The notes under the pieces were generated by a model that saw only the letters and a program-made list of their open reading frames with translations, had not been told where the DNA came from and made no database searches. A DNA stretch of 9,490 nt, taken from positions 1-9,490 of the forward strand of contig JAQTNB010000031.1 in the NCBI GenBank assembly GCA_028714055.1, read 5' to 3'. Position 1 is the first letter of the stretch; each line of letters begins with the position of its first letter. Positions 1 to 6,313 of this stretch are shown one piece after another. The translations under genes were made by a program, and so were the position numbers. Source of the stretch: Candidatus Omnitrophota bacterium (GTDB lineage Bacteria; Omnitrophota; Gorgyraeia; Gygaellales; Profunditerraquicolaceae).

Positions 1-137
1 CCCAGTGCAGCGTTTCCATCGGCGTGACCGCATTTCCCGACGACACATCCGAAGAGAACGACCTGATCCTCAAGGCCGATATGGCGATGTATGAAGCCAA
101 GCAAAAAGGAAGGAACAAAGTGGTGTGCGCGCGATGA
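1..137 (+). CDS. GGDEF-domain protein, C-terminal tail only (5' end outside window)
   Basis: The reading frame is open from base 3 and ends at TGA 135-137, leaving about 44 residues. They contain the two conserved C-terminal elements of a GGDEF (diguanylate cyclase) domain: the SVSIGVTAFP strand and the later helix ADMAMYEAKQKGRNKV. The same elements recur in the next gene (TVSIGISTFP and ALYKAKQSGRNKV), so the two neighbours are homologous. GGDEF domains condense two GTP into the second messenger cyclic di-GMP. The active-site GG(D/E)EF loop and any sensor domain lie upstream and cannot be judged, so it is unknown whether this copy is catalytic. The protein ends almost immediately after the GGDEF fold, so nothing is fused at its C-terminus. 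Its stop overlaps the start region of the following gene. Confidence 0.88.
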   Translation, partial: QCSVSIGVTAFPDDTSEENDLILKADMAMYEAKQKGRNKVVCAR

Positions 138-1147
138 TGACGCTTATCCTGTATTCCGGCGGGCTGGCCGCGCTTTCCCTGGCGCTCTGGGCGTGGCTTA
201 AACGGACGCTCTATGTGTACAGCTTCCTGAAGGCGCGCTCGGAAAGCGAACGCCTAAGCTCGGAATGCACGCAGCTTTCCGCAAAGAACGACGACCTGCG
301 CGAGGAGATCGCCGGGCTGCAGCGCGGCCTTGAGCAGACTATCGCGATATACAATATCACCAAGCTCCTCTGCCGCTCGCTTGATACGGAGCGGGTCTTC
401 ATCAATTTCAACGAAGAGATAAAAAAATATATCAATGTGGAAAAATGCGAGTTCCTCAGGGTCCCCGTTCCGGCGGAGCTCTACCGGGACCACATCGTGC
501 TGCGCCTGGGGATAGAAAAGGACACAGCCGGGTACCTGGTGACAAAGCTCAGCAAAAACGAGGACGCCGAAAAGTTCCATATCCTTGCCCAGCAGTTCAT
601 CCTGGGGATCAAGCGGGCGATCCTCTACCAGCAGGTGCAGGAGCTGGCTATTACCGACAGCCTGACCGCGGTTTTCAGCCGGCGCTACTTTATGGAGCGT
701 TTCAAGGAAGAGGTGGAGCGCTCGGCCGGCTTTGAGTATAATTTTTCCTGCATGATGGTGGATATCGACAACTTCAAGAACTACAACGACAGTTACGGCC
801 ATCTTGTCGGCGACGCCATCTTAAAGGAGATCGCCCGGACCGTCAAAGAAAACGTGCGCCAGATCGACCTGGTGGGAAGATACGGCGGGGAGGAGTTTTC
901 CATTATCCTTACCGAGACCGGAAGGGAACAGGCGCGGTTTGTCTCCGAGCGTATCCGCCAGGCCGTAGCGGCAAAGCCGATAAAGGTCTACGATGAAGAC
1001 CTGAAGGTCACGGTCAGCATCGGCATCTCAACGTTCCCTTATGACGGCAAAGACATCATCGCCCTTATTGACAGCGCTGATTCCGCGCTCTACAAGGCCA
1101 AGCAGTCGGGCAGGAACAAGGTGCGTGCCTTCGGAGACCCGGCTTAA
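134..1147 (+). CDS. Membrane-anchored diguanylate cyclase (GGDEF domain)
   Basis: This is a predicted diguanylate cyclase of 337 residues making cyclic di-GMP at the inner membrane. From the ATG at 134, residues about 4-22 form one hydrophobic membrane segment and residues about 37-67 look like a coiled coil. Residues about 70-165 resemble a short, degenerate GAF-like region that I cannot classify firmly. The GGDEF domain covers about 171-333. It carries the DSLT entry motif (D175), metal-binding D210 in VDIDNFK, the signature GGEEF (251-255) and an RQID inhibitory I-site (242-245) five residues before it. It therefore looks active and product-inhibited. The start is uncertain. ATG 134 overlaps the upstream TGA as ATGA, as at two other junctions here. 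GTG 125 has better spacing from the AAGGAAGGA at 106-114 and would add three residues. It is probably co-transcribed with the preceding GGDEF gene. Confidence 0.9.
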   Translation: MMTLILYSGGLAALSLALWAWLKRTLYVYSFLKARSESERLSSECTQLSAKNDDLREEIAGLQRGLEQTIAIYNITKLLCRSLDTERVFINFNEEIKKYINVEKCEFLRVPVPAELYRDHIVLRLGIEKDTAGYLVTKLSKNEDAEKFHILAQQFILGIKRAILYQQVQELAITDSLTAVFSRRYFMERFKEEVERSAGFEYNFSCMMVDIDNFKNYNDSYGHLVGDAILKEIARTVKENVRQIDLVGRYGGEEFSIILTETGREQARFVSERIRQAVAAKPIKVYDEDLKVTVSIGISTFPYDGKDIIALIDSADSALYKAKQSGRNKVRAFGDPA

Positions 1148-1158
1148 AAGATTACCCC

Positions 1159-1187
1159 TTGAAATAGCGCCCGCTTTGAGTTACAAT
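1159..1187 (+). promoter_or_regulatory. Sigma70-type promoter, probably giving a leaderless glucokinase mRNA
   Basis: The -35 box TTGAAA (1159-1164) and the -10 box TACAAT (1182-1187) are separated by exactly 17 bases; each is one mismatch from the sigma70 consensus. They lie in the only gap (48 bases) between the GGDEF gene and the glucokinase gene. Transcription starting about seven bases after the -10 box would begin at about 1194-1196, on or next to the ATG at 1196. No SD sequence precedes that ATG, which agrees with a leaderless transcript. The assignment rests on sequence match and position only. Confidence 0.7.
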
Positions 1188-1195
1188 ACAACCCC

Positions 1196-2122
1196 ATGGC
1201 ACCTCACTATTGCATTGCGATCGATCTGGGCGGCACAAACCTCAAGACCGCCCTGTTAGACCCCCGCTATAAGATCCTGGATAGGCACCTGCTTTTTACC
1301 GGGAGTTTCAGCCGCAAGGCTGACCTGATCCGGGCGATAACCCGCTGCGTGGAAACGGTCATCTCCAGGAATAAATTGCGCAAAAAAGACATCGTGGGCC
1401 TGGGGCTGGGGCTTCCCGGCCCGATTGACGTAGAAAAGAAATCGGTGCATTTTTTCCCCAATATACCCGGATGGAAGAACGTGGCGCTGGGGCGCATCCT
1501 TGAGCAAAAATTTATGGTGCCGGTTTTCCTGGATAATGACGCCAAGCTTATGGCGCTGGCAGAGCACCGGCTTGGCGCTGCGCGCGGTTTTCAGCACGCC
1601 GTATGCATCACTCTGGGGACCGGGGTAGGAGGGGGCATCATCATAGGGGGCAGGCTCTATCGCGGCAGGGATAATGCCAGCTCTGAGATCGGCCATATAC
1701 CGATCAATGAAACCGGGCCTCTTTGTAATTGCGGAGGCAGGGCTTGCCTTGAGGCGTATATCGGCAACCGCCGCATCATGCAGGAAGCCCGCAGGATTTT
1801 TGGCAGGGATATCCCCCTGGAGGAGATAAGCCGCCGTGCCCGCAGAGGCGATAGAAAGGCGCGCGCTCTCTGGCGGGCGGTGGGAACGCGCCTTGGCATT
1901 ATGCTGGTAGGCGTGGTCAACATGCTCAACCCGCAGGTGATCGTTATCGGCGGAGGGGTAGCCGGAGCAGGAGCGGTCCTCTTTGAGCGGGTGCGGGAAG
2001 TGGTTTCCGCCCAGGCGATGGCCGTCCAGTCAAGGAAGCTTAAAATTGTAAGGGCGAAGCTCGGTAACGACGCCGGCCTTATCGGCGCGGCGGTCATGGT
2101 CAGGGAAAGGACGCAGGGATGA
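1196..2122 (+). CDS. glk: ROK-family glucokinase
   Basis: This 308-residue cytoplasmic sugar kinase of the ROK family most likely performs ATP-dependent phosphorylation of glucose to glucose 6-phosphate. The N-terminal phosphate-binding motif DLGGTNLK is at 10-17. The catalytic aspartate lies in DNDAK (D115). GTGVGGGIIIGGRL (141-154) is the ROK glycine-rich segment. The structural zinc site is complete, with H167 in EIGH and C177, C179 and C184 in CNCGGRACLE. The usual glycine before the last cysteine is alanine here, a mild variation. Length and domain order are normal for the family. ATG 1196 is chosen because the motif starts right after it and a promoter ends eight bases before it; there is no SD. 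The stop overlaps the transaldolase start (ATGA, 2119-2122). ROK members also include N-acetylmannosamine kinase and fructokinase. With transaldolase next door glucose is the likeliest substrate, but substrate is inferred. Confidence 0.9.
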   Translation: MAPHYCIAIDLGGTNLKTALLDPRYKILDRHLLFTGSFSRKADLIRAITRCVETVISRNKLRKKDIVGLGLGLPGPIDVEKKSVHFFPNIPGWKNVALGRILEQKFMVPVFLDNDAKLMALAEHRLGAARGFQHAVCITLGTGVGGGIIIGGRLYRGRDNASSEIGHIPINETGPLCNCGGRACLEAYIGNRRIMQEARRIFGRDIPLEEISRRARRGDRKARALWRAVGTRLGIMLVGVVNMLNPQVIVIGGGVAGAGAVLFERVREVVSAQAMAVQSRKLKIVRAKLGNDAGLIGAAVMVRERTQG

Positions 2123-2790
2123 AGATATTTATAGATACGGCAAACACAAACGAGATCAGGGAGGCGGTGAGCCTCGGCGTTGTGGACGGAGTGACCACGA
2201 ACCCCTCGCTCATCGCAAAAGAAGGCAAGCCCGCTGAAGAATTGTTGGAGGAGATCTGTTCGCTGGTGAGCGGGCCGGTAAGCGCAGAAGTCATCGGCAT
2301 GGAAGCCCAGGCTATGGTGGCGGAGGCGCGCACGCTCTCGTTGATCGCCAAAAACATCGTGATCAAGATCCCGTTGATAAAGGAAGGGCTGAAGGCCGTC
2401 AGGATACTCGCGCAGGAGGGGATCAAGACCAACGTTACCCTGTGTTTTTCCCCTTCGCAGGCCCTGCTGGTTGCCAAGGCGGGCGCCGACTATGTTTCTC
2501 CGTTTATCGGCAGGCTCGATGATATCAGTACGACGGGGATGGACCTGATCAGGGACATTAAGCTCATCTATGAGAATTACGGTTTTTCCACCCGCATCAT
2601 CGTTGCCTCCGTGCGTAATCCCGTGCACGTGGTAGACGCGGCCAAGGCGGGGGCCGATATCGCCACCATCCCTTTTAAGGTCATCGAACAGCTTATTAAA
2701 CACCCGCTTACCGATTTAGGGATTCAGCGGTTCCTTGAGGACTACAAGAAGATACCCCGCCGGACGGTAAATGAGCGCGCATACCCGTAA
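2119..2790 (+). CDS. tal: Transaldolase, small TalC-type
   Basis: This 223-residue class I aldolase of the MipB/TalC family transfers a dihydroxyacetone unit between sugar phosphates in the non-oxidative pentose phosphate pathway. Visible family features are D6 in FIDTAN, the TTNPS loop (26-30), the Schiff-base lysine K83 in VIKIP, NVTLCFSPSQA (105-115) and SPFIGR (127-132). F129 in that last motif matters. True transaldolases have Phe here, whereas fructose-6-phosphate aldolases of the same fold have Tyr, so transaldolase is the better call. The length suits the short subfamily rather than the roughly 315-residue TalB type. The start at 2119 has AAAGGA (2106-2111) seven bases upstream and overlaps the glucokinase stop by four bases. 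Its own end overlaps lptD by 20 bases. It links hexose phosphates with pentose and tetrose phosphates, including those used for Kdo and heptose precursors. Confidence 0.92.
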   Translation: MKIFIDTANTNEIREAVSLGVVDGVTTNPSLIAKEGKPAEELLEEICSLVSGPVSAEVIGMEAQAMVAEARTLSLIAKNIVIKIPLIKEGLKAVRILAQEGIKTNVTLCFSPSQALLVAKAGADYVSPFIGRLDDISTTGMDLIRDIKLIYENYGFSTRIIVASVRNPVHVVDAAKAGADIATIPFKVIEQLIKHPLTDLGIQRFLEDYKKIPRRTVNERAYP

Positions 2791-4954
2791 ACTATACATC
2801 CTCTTTTTTGCTTTTTTTGCCCTGGTGCCGGCGGCATCCGTTGTGTCTTGCGCCTTGGCCCAGGAAGAGCAGCAACCGCAGCCTCCGCAGGAAGAAGCCG
2901 CAGAACAGCCCGCGGTCCCCCAGCCTATAACGGTCAACGGCGACACGGTCGAATACCTCAGCGACAGTAAAGAAGTGAGCGCGACCGGTAACGTCGTTTT
3001 GGTTTATAAAGACGCCACGCTTACCTGCAGGAGCCTGCGTGTCAACACCCAGACCAAAGACGCGGTCGCCGAAGGAAAGGTCCGCCTGGAGGACAAGACA
3101 GGCGTTATCGAAGGGGAGGTAGTGCGTTATAATTTTCAGAAAAGGACCGGAGAGATCATAGAGCCCATATTCCGCATGAACCCCTATTTCGGCCGCGCCG
3201 AGAAGGCGTATAAGACGGGCGATGCCGAATTTATCGCAGAGCGGGGCTATATGAGCACCTGCGGTTACGACCATCCTCATTACCGCATAAAATCGCGGCG
3301 CATGACGTTTGTCCCCGGAGAAAAGGTCCGCACGGTAGAAAACACCATGTACCTGGGCGGCGTGCCCGTTGCCACGATCCCCAAGTACGAGCGCAGCCTC
3401 AAAGAGCCTTTTATGCACGTCCAGGTCACTCCCGGAAAGACCAAAGAATGGGGGCCGTATATCCTGAGCGCCTGGAGATACCGGCTGGCCGAAAACTTAA
3501 GCGGCAGGATATATCTGGACTACCGTTCCAAGCTCGGCGTGGCCAGCGGCTTCGGTTCCAATTACACGACCGAGAAGTTCGGCAAGGGCGATTTCAAATA
3601 TTACACCACCAACGAAAAACCGGATGATATCCCGCCGGGCGAGAAGCAGGAGTTCGAGCGCCACCTTATCCGCTGGCGCCATAAGTGGGATATCGACCCC
3701 TATACCAATTTCGTTTCCGAATATTACCAGATCAGCGATGAAAAGCGCAAGGCCTTCGGCAATACGCACAATTTCCTCAAAGACTATTTTTACCGCGAAT
3801 ATGAAAAAGGCGCCGAGCCGCTGCCTTACGCGCTCCTGCACCGTTCCTTTACGTACTCAAGCCTGGACGTGCTGATGCAGAAGCGCACCAACCACTGGTT
3901 CAATCAGCTGGAAAAGACGCCGGAGATCAAATACACCATGCCCAGCCTCCAGATGGGCGATTCGCCTTTTTATTTTGAAAGTTCCTCGGCGTTCGCCAAT
4001 TTCAACCAAAAGGTGGAAGCGCAGAATACGGACCTGACGGTCACCAGGCTCGATACCTCCAATAAGCTTTCCCTGCCCAGCAGGGTCGCCTTTGTGCGCC
4101 TGACGCCTTTTGTGATGAGCAGGCAGACCTTTTACGACCGCGATGTGGACGGTGGGGGGGTGTCTCCGCGGACCGTCTTTTACGCGGGGTCGGACGCCAG
4201 CACCAAGTTCTACCGTATCTTTGACGTCAAATCGGACTTCTTAGGCCTGGATGTCAACGGCCTGCGCCATATCATAACGCCCACGATCGCCTATTCATAT
4301 AATCATGAGCCTACGGTCTCGCGGTCGCACTTAAAACAGATAGACGGCGTGGACGCCATCACGCGCAACAATTCCGCGACCTTAGAGCTCTCCAATAAGC
4401 TGCAGACGAAGCGCAAGCAGAAGACCGTGGATATGCTTGATTTCAGGGTGAATTCCGCCTATACCTTTAAGCCGAAAGGCTCGGGGAGCAAGCTTTCGGA
4501 TATCGTCCTGGACCTGAAGTTCATGCCGTATGGGTGGCTTACGCTGGATTCCGACGCGACCTATAATCACCGCGAGGATTATTTCTCGGCAGCCAACTAC
4601 GATCTGAATTTCAGCCTCGGCAAGAACCGCACGCTCGGTTTCGGGCAGCGCTATACGCGCAAAGGCACAAACGAGATCACCATGGGCTTCAGCTGGTGGC
4701 TTAACCCGAAGTGGAAATTCTCGGTCTACGAGCGGTATAACGCCAAGGAAGCCGCCAATCTAAAACAGGGTCTGAGGGAACAGGAATACAAGATCACGCG
4801 GAACCTGCACTGTTGGGATGTCGAGCTCCTCTATAACGTCAAGAGGGACGAAGGGGAATCTATTTACCTGGTTTTCCGCATCAAGGCGTTCCCGGAGATG
4901 GAATTCGGTTTTGACCAGTCATACCATTCCCCCAAGTCAGGGGCAGCACGGTAA
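2771..4954 (+). CDS. lptD: LPS-assembly outer membrane protein LptD (OstA/Imp)
   Basis: LptD is the beta-barrel outer-membrane translocon that inserts LPS into the outer leaflet with the lipoprotein LptE; LptE is not seen here. The protein has 727 residues. Residues 1-30 are an export signal (basic MSAHTRK, hydrophobic core 8-26, ALA before Q31). A Pro/Gln/Glu-rich linker covers about 31-51 and an OstA/LptA-like beta-jellyroll about 52-175 (ITVNGDTVEY, SATGNVVLVY). The rest is the barrel, rich in alternating aromatic strands. Cysteines are C27 (signal), C86, C164 and C681. The spread recalls the N-terminal-to-C-terminal disulfides of E. coli LptD but the pattern is not identical. The chain does not end in an aromatic residue; the last strand (MEFGFDQSYH) is followed by a short polar tail. 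A TAA directly in frame before ATG 2771 rules out an upstream start. The SD is weak, so expression may depend on coupling to the overlapping tal gene. Confidence 0.88.
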   Translation: MSAHTRKLYILFFAFFALVPAASVVSCALAQEEQQPQPPQEEAAEQPAVPQPITVNGDTVEYLSDSKEVSATGNVVLVYKDATLTCRSLRVNTQTKDAVAEGKVRLEDKTGVIEGEVVRYNFQKRTGEIIEPIFRMNPYFGRAEKAYKTGDAEFIAERGYMSTCGYDHPHYRIKSRRMTFVPGEKVRTVENTMYLGGVPVATIPKYERSLKEPFMHVQVTPGKTKEWGPYILSAWRYRLAENLSGRIYLDYRSKLGVASGFGSNYTTEKFGKGDFKYYTTNEKPDDIPPGEKQEFERHLIRWRHKWDIDPYTNFVSEYYQISDEKRKAFGNTHNFLKDYFYREYEKGAEPLPYALLHRSFTYSSLDVLMQKRTNHWFNQLEKTPEIKYTMPSLQMGDSPFYFESSSAFANFNQKVEAQNTDLTVTRLDTSNKLSLPSRVAFVRLTPFVMSRQTFYDRDVDGGGVSPRTVFYAGSDASTKFYRIFDVKSDFLGLDVNGLRHIITPTIAYSYNHEPTVSRSHLKQIDGVDAITRNNSATLELSNKLQTKRKQKTVDMLDFRVNSAYTFKPKGSGSKLSDIVLDLKFMPYGWLTLDSDATYNHREDYFSAANYDLNFSLGKNRTLGFGQRYTRKGTNEITMGFSWWLNPKWKFSVYERYNAKEAANLKQGLREQEYKITRNLHCWDVELLYNVKRDEGESIYLVFRIKAFPEMEFGFDQSYHSPKSGAAR

Positions 4955-4967
4955 TCTAAAAACCATG

Positions 4968-4977
4968 AAAGGAAGGA
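4968..4977 (+). promoter_or_regulatory. Strong Shine-Dalgarno site of ugd
   Basis: AAAGGAAGGA ends four bases before the ATG at 4982 and lies in the 27-base gap after lptD. It is one of the strongest ribosome binding sites in the window, and it selects 4982 over the ATG at 4965, whose frame stops after six codons. It suggests that ugd is translated independently rather than coupled to lptD. Confidence 0.65.
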
Positions 4978-4981
4978 TTGT

Positions 4982-6295
4982 ATGAACATTTCGATCATCG
5001 GCTCAGGGTATGTCGGATTAGTCACCGGAGCGTGCTTCGCGGAACTCGGCAACAGGGTGATCTGCGCCGACAACAACGCCAAGAAGGTCGCTGAGCTCAA
5101 AAAAGGCAAGATCCCCATCTATGAACCGGGATTGGAAGAGCTGATAACCGCCAACGTCCGCAAGAAACACCTGATCTTTACCTCCAGCATCAAAGAAGCG
5201 GTGCGCGCCTCGGAAGTCATCTTTATCGCCGTCGGAACGCCCTCCCTGGAAAACGGAGAAGCGGACCTTACCGGCATCGAGAATGTCGCCCGCAACATCG
5301 CCATCAACATGCCGGGCTACCGCCTGATCGTGGAAAAATCCACCGTGCCGGTGGAAACGGGCAACTGGGTGCAGCGCACCATCTCTACCTATATAAAGCG
5401 CAAGGTGAAGTTTGATATCGCCTCGAACCCCGAATTCCTGCGCGAAGGCCAGGCGATCCATGATTTTATGCACCCGGACAGGATCGTCATCGGCGTGGAG
5501 ACGTCCCGCGCGCGCGATATCCTGACCAGCCTTTACGCGCCTTTACGCGCGCCGATCGTCATCACCGATATCAAGTCGGCGGAGCTGATCAAGCACGCCT
5601 CGAATTCTTTCCTGGCGACCAAGATCTCTTTTATGAACGCCATCGCCCGCATCTGCGAAAAAGTGGGCGCCGATGTCGTGGAGGTTGCCGACGGCCTGGG
5701 GCTGGACAAAAGGATCGGCCCGCAGTTTTTAAGCGCCGGCCTTGGCTACGGAGGCTCCTGCTTCCCCAAGGACCTGGATGCCTTCGTGACTATTTCCGGG
5801 AAGATCGGCTATGACTTCCGGCTGCTTAAGGCGGTGCGGGAGATAAACGAAGACCAGAAGGCCTTCTTCCTTCATAAGATAAAAGACCTGCTCTGGATCA
5901 TCAAAGACAAGACTATCGCGGTCCTGGGGCTGTCGTTTAAGCCGAATACCGACGATATCCGCAACGCCCCTTCCATCGAGATCATCGAGGCGCTGCATGA
6001 AGAGGGCGCGCGCGTCAAGGTCTATGACCCCTCGTCCATGGATAAGGCAGCGCCCCTGCTCGGGAAGAAGGCAAAGTTCTGCCGTGACCCCTATGAGGCG
6101 TGCAAGGCAAGCGACTGCCTGCTGATCGTCACGGAATGGGATGAATTCAAGGAGCTGGATTTTTCCAGGGTCAAAAAGCTCCTGCGCCGTCCGCTGGTCA
6201 TCGACGGCCGCAATATCTACGAGCCCGAACGCATGAAAAAGCTCGGGTTTACCTATGCCGGTATCGGCAGAAGAAGCGATTTTAAAAAAGCATAG
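4982..6295 (+). CDS. ugd: UDP-glucose 6-dehydrogenase
   Basis: This cytoplasmic enzyme of 437 residues oxidises UDP-glucose to UDP-glucuronate with two NAD+. The N-terminal Rossmann motif is IGSGYVGLVTG (6-16), with an acidic D30 after the second strand. VGTPS is at 84-88 and EKSTVPVETG at 118-127. The central domain has ELIKHASN with catalytic K204 and N208, followed by LATKISFMN. The catalytic cysteine is C260 in GYGGSCFPKD, followed by K263 and D264. The C-terminal UDP-binding domain starts near 310 (VLGLSFKPNTDDIRNAP). Length and motif spacing are normal for the Ugd/TuaD type. A perfect 10-base tandem repeat lies in the gene at 5531-5550. The product UDP-glucuronate is the substrate of the UDP-xylose synthase encoded at the end of the window. 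GDP-mannose dehydrogenase is an alternative in this superfamily, but the motifs and the context favour UDP-glucose. Confidence 0.93.
   Translation: MNISIIGSGYVGLVTGACFAELGNRVICADNNAKKVAELKKGKIPIYEPGLEELITANVRKKHLIFTSSIKEAVRASEVIFIAVGTPSLENGEADLTGIENVARNIAINMPGYRLIVEKSTVPVETGNWVQRTISTYIKRKVKFDIASNPEFLREGQAIHDFMHPDRIVIGVETSRARDILTSLYAPLRAPIVITDIKSAELIKHASNSFLATKISFMNAIARICEKVGADVVEVADGLGLDKRIGPQFLSAGLGYGGSCFPKDLDAFVTISGKIGYDFRLLKAVREINEDQKAFFLHKIKDLLWIIKDKTIAVLGLSFKPNTDDIRNAPSIEIIEALHEEGARVKVYDPSSMDKAAPLLGKKAKFCRDPYEACKASDCLLIVTEWDEFKELDFSRVKKLLRRPLVIDGRNIYEPERMKKLGFTYAGIGRRSDFKKA
5531..5550 (+). repeat. Perfect 10-base tandem duplication inside ugd
   Basis: The unit CTTTACGCGC occurs twice in direct succession. 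Because ten is not a multiple of three, the copies are read in different frames and encode LYAPLRAP (residues 184-191), in the variable stretch just before the conserved PIVITDIKSAELIKHASN segment. The reading frame is intact. It may be chance or an old small duplication. Confidence 0.6.
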
Positions 6296-6313
6296 TATCG
6301 GGACGGGCCTGGT

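Noticed and set aside
1148..1195. Possible terminator between the GGDEF gene and glucokinase
   Set aside because: No GC-rich inverted repeat followed by a T run is visible. The gap is accounted for by the promoter, so read-through from upstream cannot be excluded.
1657..2703. Open frame of 348 codons on the minus strand across the glucokinase/transaldolase junction
   Set aside because: It crosses two well-supported genes antisense, has no family motif and changes character along its length, as expected of a shadow frame.
4911..4940. TTGACC at 4911-4916 as a possible -35 box of a ugd promoter
   Set aside because: No -10-like hexamer occurs at 16-18 bases downstream (the sequence there is near AAGTCA), and the hexamer lies within lptD coding sequence.
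4965..4985. ATG at 4965 followed by six codons and TGA, a possible leader peptide before ugd
   Set aside because: The short frame reads through the SD of ugd, has no SD of its own and ends at the ugd ATG. It is best explained as chance.
5506..5518. Alternating CG stretch in ugd as a possible Z-DNA or regulatory site
   Set aside because: It is short, lies in coding sequence for Arg/Ala codons, and similar CG runs occur in other genes of the window.
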